Shown here piece after piece: positions 61,416 through 64,000 of a DNA stretch of 64,000 nt (positions are counted from its first letter, which is position 1; each line of letters begins with the position of its first letter). Made by a program: the position numbers and the translations under genes. Below the pieces are notes generated by a model. It was not told the DNA's origin, did not search any database, and saw only the letters and a list, made by a program, of their open reading frames with translations. This DNA comes from Jatrophihabitans endophyticus. GTDB lineage: Bacteria > Actinomycetota > Actinomycetes > Mycobacteriales > Jatrophihabitantaceae. The stretch is from positions 372,001 to 436,000 of the forward strand of contig NZ_FQVU01000002.1 of the NCBI RefSeq assembly GCF_900129455.1, in the 5' to 3' direction.

Positions 61416-62402
61416 GTGACCTCGACGTCCGCCGGCACGACGTCCGCGGCTGCGGCTGCGGACGCCGTGCCGGCGGCGCCGCACCGGCCGCACCGCGGGC
61501 GCACGCATCGCGCCCGCGGCCACGCGCCGTTCTGGCAGGCGTTGATCTGGCTCGCGCCGGCGCTCGTGCTCATCGGCGCGGTGGTCGTCTACCCGGCGAT
61601 CGCGATGATCCAGGCCTCGACCAAGACCTACTCGATCACCGGCCTGGAGAAGGGCTCGGTCGGCACCGACAACTACCGCAAGGTGCTCGACCACCCCGAC
61701 CTCGCCACCGTGCTGGTCAACACCCTGGTGTGGGTGGTCGCGGTCGTCACGATCACCATCGTGCTGGGGCTCGCGCTCGCGCAGTTCCTGTCCAAGGAGT
61801 TCTTCGGACGCCGCGTCGTGCGGTGGGCGCTCATCGTGCCCTGGGCGGCGTCGCTCGTCATCACGTCGCGACTGTTCACGCTGCTGTTGGACTACTACCA
61901 CGGCATCGTCAACAAGGTGCTCGTCGGCCTCGGGCTGCTGGACAAGCCCGTCGACTTCCTCGGCGACGACAGCTGGGTGATGCCGTCGATGATCGTCGTC
62001 GGCGTCTTCGTGTCGCTGCCGTTCACCGCGTACGTCTTCATCGCCGGGCTCAACGGGATCTCGCACGAGGTCCTCGAGGCGGCCCGCATCGACGGTGCGT
62101 CGTCGTGGCAGACCTACCGGCACGTGACGCTGCCGCTGCTGCGTCCGGCCCTGCTCGTCGCGACCGTCCTCAACATCATCTACGTCTTCAACTCCTTCCC
62201 GGTGGTCTACACGCTCAACGAGCGCAACCCCGGTTTCGAGCACGACACGACGATCACCTTCATGTACAAGCTCGCCTTCAAGAGCGCCGAGCTCGACGTG
62301 GGCATGTCGGCGGCGACCGGCGTCTTCAACGTCCTGCTCATCCTGGTCGTCGTCGTCATCTACCTGAAGACCGTGAAGTGGCAGGAGGAGCCGGGATCGT
62401 GA
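61416..62402 (+). CDS. ABC sugar transporter permease (inner, MalF-like)
   Basis: 328 residues from a GTG at 61416, two bases after the binding-protein stop. A long His/Arg-rich cytosolic N-terminus (about 35 residues) precedes six membrane helices. The EAA loop EAARIDGASSWQTYRHVTLPLL is intact and would contact the ATPase. It overlaps the next permease by four bases (GTGA). Confidence 0.93.
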   Translation: MTSTSAGTTSAAAAADAVPAAPHRPHRGRTHRARGHAPFWQALIWLAPALVLIGAVVVYPAIAMIQASTKTYSITGLEKGSVGTDNYRKVLDHPDLATVLVNTLVWVVAVVTITIVLGLALAQFLSKEFFGRRVVRWALIVPWAASLVITSRLFTLLLDYYHGIVNKVLVGLGLLDKPVDFLGDDSWVMPSMIVVGVFVSLPFTAYVFIAGLNGISHEVLEAARIDGASSWQTYRHVTLPLLRPALLVATVLNIIYVFNSFPVVYTLNERNPGFEHDTTITFMYKLAFKSAELDVGMSAATGVFNVLLILVVVVIYLKTVKWQEEPGS

Positions 62403-63298
62403 CGACGTCCATCACCGCCACCGCCGTCGGCGACGCGACCGGCGAGCAACCCGCTCCCGTACGCCGTCACCGGGGCTGGCGACGCTGGCGTCCGGTCGTG
62501 CTGCCGGTCGTCGGGTTCGTGCTCGCGCTCGTGCTGCTCTCGCCCTACATCGTCATGCTGCTCGACGCGCTGCGTCCGAGCGCCGACGTCGTGGCGACCC
62601 CGACGACCTTCCTGCCGCGGCACTGGCGGTTCTCGTCCTTCGGCGACGTGCTGTCCGACGACCGGTTCCTCAACTGGCTCAAGACCTCGTTGCTCGTCGC
62701 GGGGGTCTCGACGGCCATCGTCCTCGTCGCGGCGGTGCCGGCCGCGTACTTCACGGCCCGCTACCGCTTCCCGGGCCGCACGCTGTTCCTCTTCCTCGTC
62801 CTGGTCACGCAGATGTTCTCGCCCACGTCGCTGGTGGTCGGCATCTACCGCGAGTTCTTCGACCTGAGCCTCGTGAACACCTACCAGGCGATCATCCTGA
62901 CCAACGCGGCGTTCAATCTCGCGTTCGCGGTGTGGATCCTGCACGGGTTCTTCTCCGCCGTCCCGAAGGACGTCGAGGACGCCGCGCACCTCGACGGCTG
63001 CAGCAAGTTCGGCACGCTGTGGCGCGTGATGCTGCCGCTCACCAAGCCGGGGCTCGTGACCGCGGTCGTGTTCACCTTCATCGCGGCATGGAACGAGTAC
63101 GTGGTCGCGCTGACGCTGATGCAGGACGACTCGCGCAAGCCGCTGACGGTGGGCATCAACTCCTACGTCACCGGCTACCAGCAGAACTGGGACCTGCTCT
63201 TCGCCGCGTCCATCATCGCGATCGTGCCGGTCGTCGTGCTCTTCGCCGCCATCGAGAAGCACCTGGTGGGCGGCCTCACCGCCGGCTCGGTGAAGTAG
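62399..63298 (+). CDS. ABC sugar transporter permease (MalG-like)
   Basis: 299 residues from a GTG at 62399 overlapping the first permease by four bases. Six membrane helices and the EAA motif EDAAHLDGCSKFGTLWRVMLPL are present, in which AAHLDG replaces the usual AAxIDG. This is the partner permease of the importer. No ATPase follows; the next gene region holds a vapC fragment. Confidence 0.93.
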   Translation: MTTSITATAVGDATGEQPAPVRRHRGWRRWRPVVLPVVGFVLALVLLSPYIVMLLDALRPSADVVATPTTFLPRHWRFSSFGDVLSDDRFLNWLKTSLLVAGVSTAIVLVAAVPAAYFTARYRFPGRTLFLFLVLVTQMFSPTSLVVGIYREFFDLSLVNTYQAIILTNAAFNLAFAVWILHGFFSAVPKDVEDAAHLDGCSKFGTLWRVMLPLTKPGLVTAVVFTFIAAWNEYVVALTLMQDDSRKPLTVGINSYVTGYQQNWDLLFAASIIAIVPVVVLFAAIEKHLVGGLTAGSVK

Positions 63299-63320
63299 CG
63301 CCGTCAGGCGGGAACGGATC

Positions 63321-63470
63321 CTAGACCCGGCTGCCGGCGAAGCGGCGCAGGTCGCGGTCGTGGCTCCACATCACCGTCACGTCGTGCCGACGCATCAGCG
63401 CGACGAGGTGCGCGTCGGGCACCAGGTCGTAGGGACGCTCGGATCGAGATCGAGAGTCGTGCGCACGCAT
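63321..63470 (-). pseudogene. vapC-like PIN domain remnant
   Basis: A 49-residue frame ends ...YDLVPDAHLVALMRRHDVTVMWSHDRDLRRFAGSRV in the style of a VapC C-terminus (PDAHLVAL helix and the SHDRDLRRF segment with its acidic residues). The N-terminal two thirds and any antitoxin gene are absent. It is a truncated relic unlikely to make an active toxin. It lies between the transporter and a dehydrogenase gene. Confidence 0.7.
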
Positions 63471-63501
63471 CCGACGCCACCGATCGTCGCATCGGATGCG
63501 C

Positions 63502-64000
63502 CTAGCCCGGGATCACCTGCGTCTTCAGTCCCTTGCCCGTCTTGAACGCCTCGATCGCACCGGCGTAGTCCTCGAGCGGGACGCGGTCGGTGATGAACAG
63601 GCCCGGGTCGAGCACACCGGTGGCGAAGAGCTCGGCGGCCCGCTCGTAGCTGTGCAGGACCGCCATCGACCCGGTGATGGTGATCTCCTTGTTGTAGATC
63701 CGGTACGGGTCGATGGTGGCGCGGGCGGCGTAGTCGGCGACCCCGAACTGCAGGAAGGTGCCGCCGGGCGCGACGCGACCGAGCCCGTCCTGGATGGCCT
63801 TGTCGTTGCCGGTGGCGTCGATGACGAGCTCCCAGCCGAACTCCGGCTCGATGCCGTCGGCCGTGGTCTCGGCGTGCGTCACCCCGAGCCCGCGGGCGGT
63901 CTCGAGCCGGTCGGTGTTGAGGTCGACGACGTCGATGCTCGTCGCCCCCACCCGCTGCGCGAGGCGCAGCATCATCAGCCCCATCGTGCCGGCACCGTAG
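63502..64000 (-). CDS. zinc-type alcohol/polyol dehydrogenase, partial
   Basis: The C-terminal 166 residues are in the window; the N-terminus lies beyond it. The nucleotide-binding region GTMGLMMLRLAQRVG and the VDLNTDRLETA segment, with WELVIDATGN and GGTFLQFGVADY, match medium-chain zinc-dependent dehydrogenases. The zinc-binding residues would be upstream, outside the window. By context it may act on a sugar or polyol. Confidence 0.85.
   Translation of the reverse strand, partial: YGAGTMGLMMLRLAQRVGATSIDVVDLNTDRLETARGLGVTHAETTADGIEPEFGWELVIDATGNDKAIQDGLGRVAPGGTFLQFGVADYAARATIDPYRIYNKEITITGSMAVLHSYERAAELFATGVLDPGLFITDRVPLEDYAGAIEAFKTGKGLKTQVIPG

Overview
The window is high-GC actinobacterial DNA: GTG and TTG starts are common, WXG100 and Ecc proteins form a type VII secretion (ESX) locus, and a Fur regulator precedes katG. 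The host is probably a non-mycobacterial actinomycete, perhaps from the Frankia/Jatrophihabitans side of the class. No rRNA or other marker allows a firmer placement.

Region 1 (1-20381) is an ESX/type VII secretion locus. A leftward cluster runs from the ATPase eccC through two WXG100-like proteins, lipoproteins, an EspC-like protein and large proline/alanine/glycine-rich or multi-domain candidate substrates. The last gene is a DUF1023-type protein cut by the window edge. eccD and the mycosin protease mycP run rightward, eccB runs leftward, and eccE plus a coupled unknown gene run rightward. Two large proteins (genes at 1-1227 and 3559-6351) share one N-terminal module. One lipoprotein gene (1276-2438) is broken by a one-base frameshift at a run of five G.

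Region 2 (20382-25883) holds fur-katG with a terminator, small membrane proteins, and a STAS-like protein next to a STAS/ATPase-like protein.

Region 3 (about 25884-51922, 26 kb) is an integrated mobile element. It sits in the 3' end of a tRNA-Ser(CGA) gene, is flanked by a 14-bp direct repeat and carries a tyrosine integrase next to the tRNA. Its base composition is visibly less GC-rich than the host. It carries a replication-relaxation protein but no DNA translocase that I can recognise, so it looks mobilizable rather than self-transmissible. Cargo includes a Shedu-type (DUF4263) nuclease, a type II restriction-modification pair, an Lsr2-like silencer, a fusion of an XRE-type DNA-binding domain to a membrane domain resembling ECF S-components, a serine recombinase coupled to a cysteine-rich zinc-ribbon protein, a PIN-domain protein, a three-gene secreted-protein cluster, and many small uncharacterised genes in overlapping pairs. 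A GATATT motif recurs 20-70 bases upstream of seven of its transcription units. Two non-coding stretches of about 850 bp carry palindromes, short repeats and hairpins, and are candidates for origin or transfer sites.

Region 4 (51910-56000) is conserved host DNA: tRNA-Ser, tadA with two tandem TadA-associated genes, a prephenate dehydrogenase, a GlsB-type small membrane protein, tRNA-Glu, tRNA-Asp, a CbiX-type chelatase-like gene and tRNA-Phe.

Region 5 (56043-64000) is an amino-sugar utilisation locus: DeoR regulator, nagA, ROK kinase, SIS isomerase/deaminase and a divergent ABC importer (binding lipoprotein and two permeases, no ATPase). It is followed by a vapC remnant and a partial zinc-type alcohol dehydrogenase.
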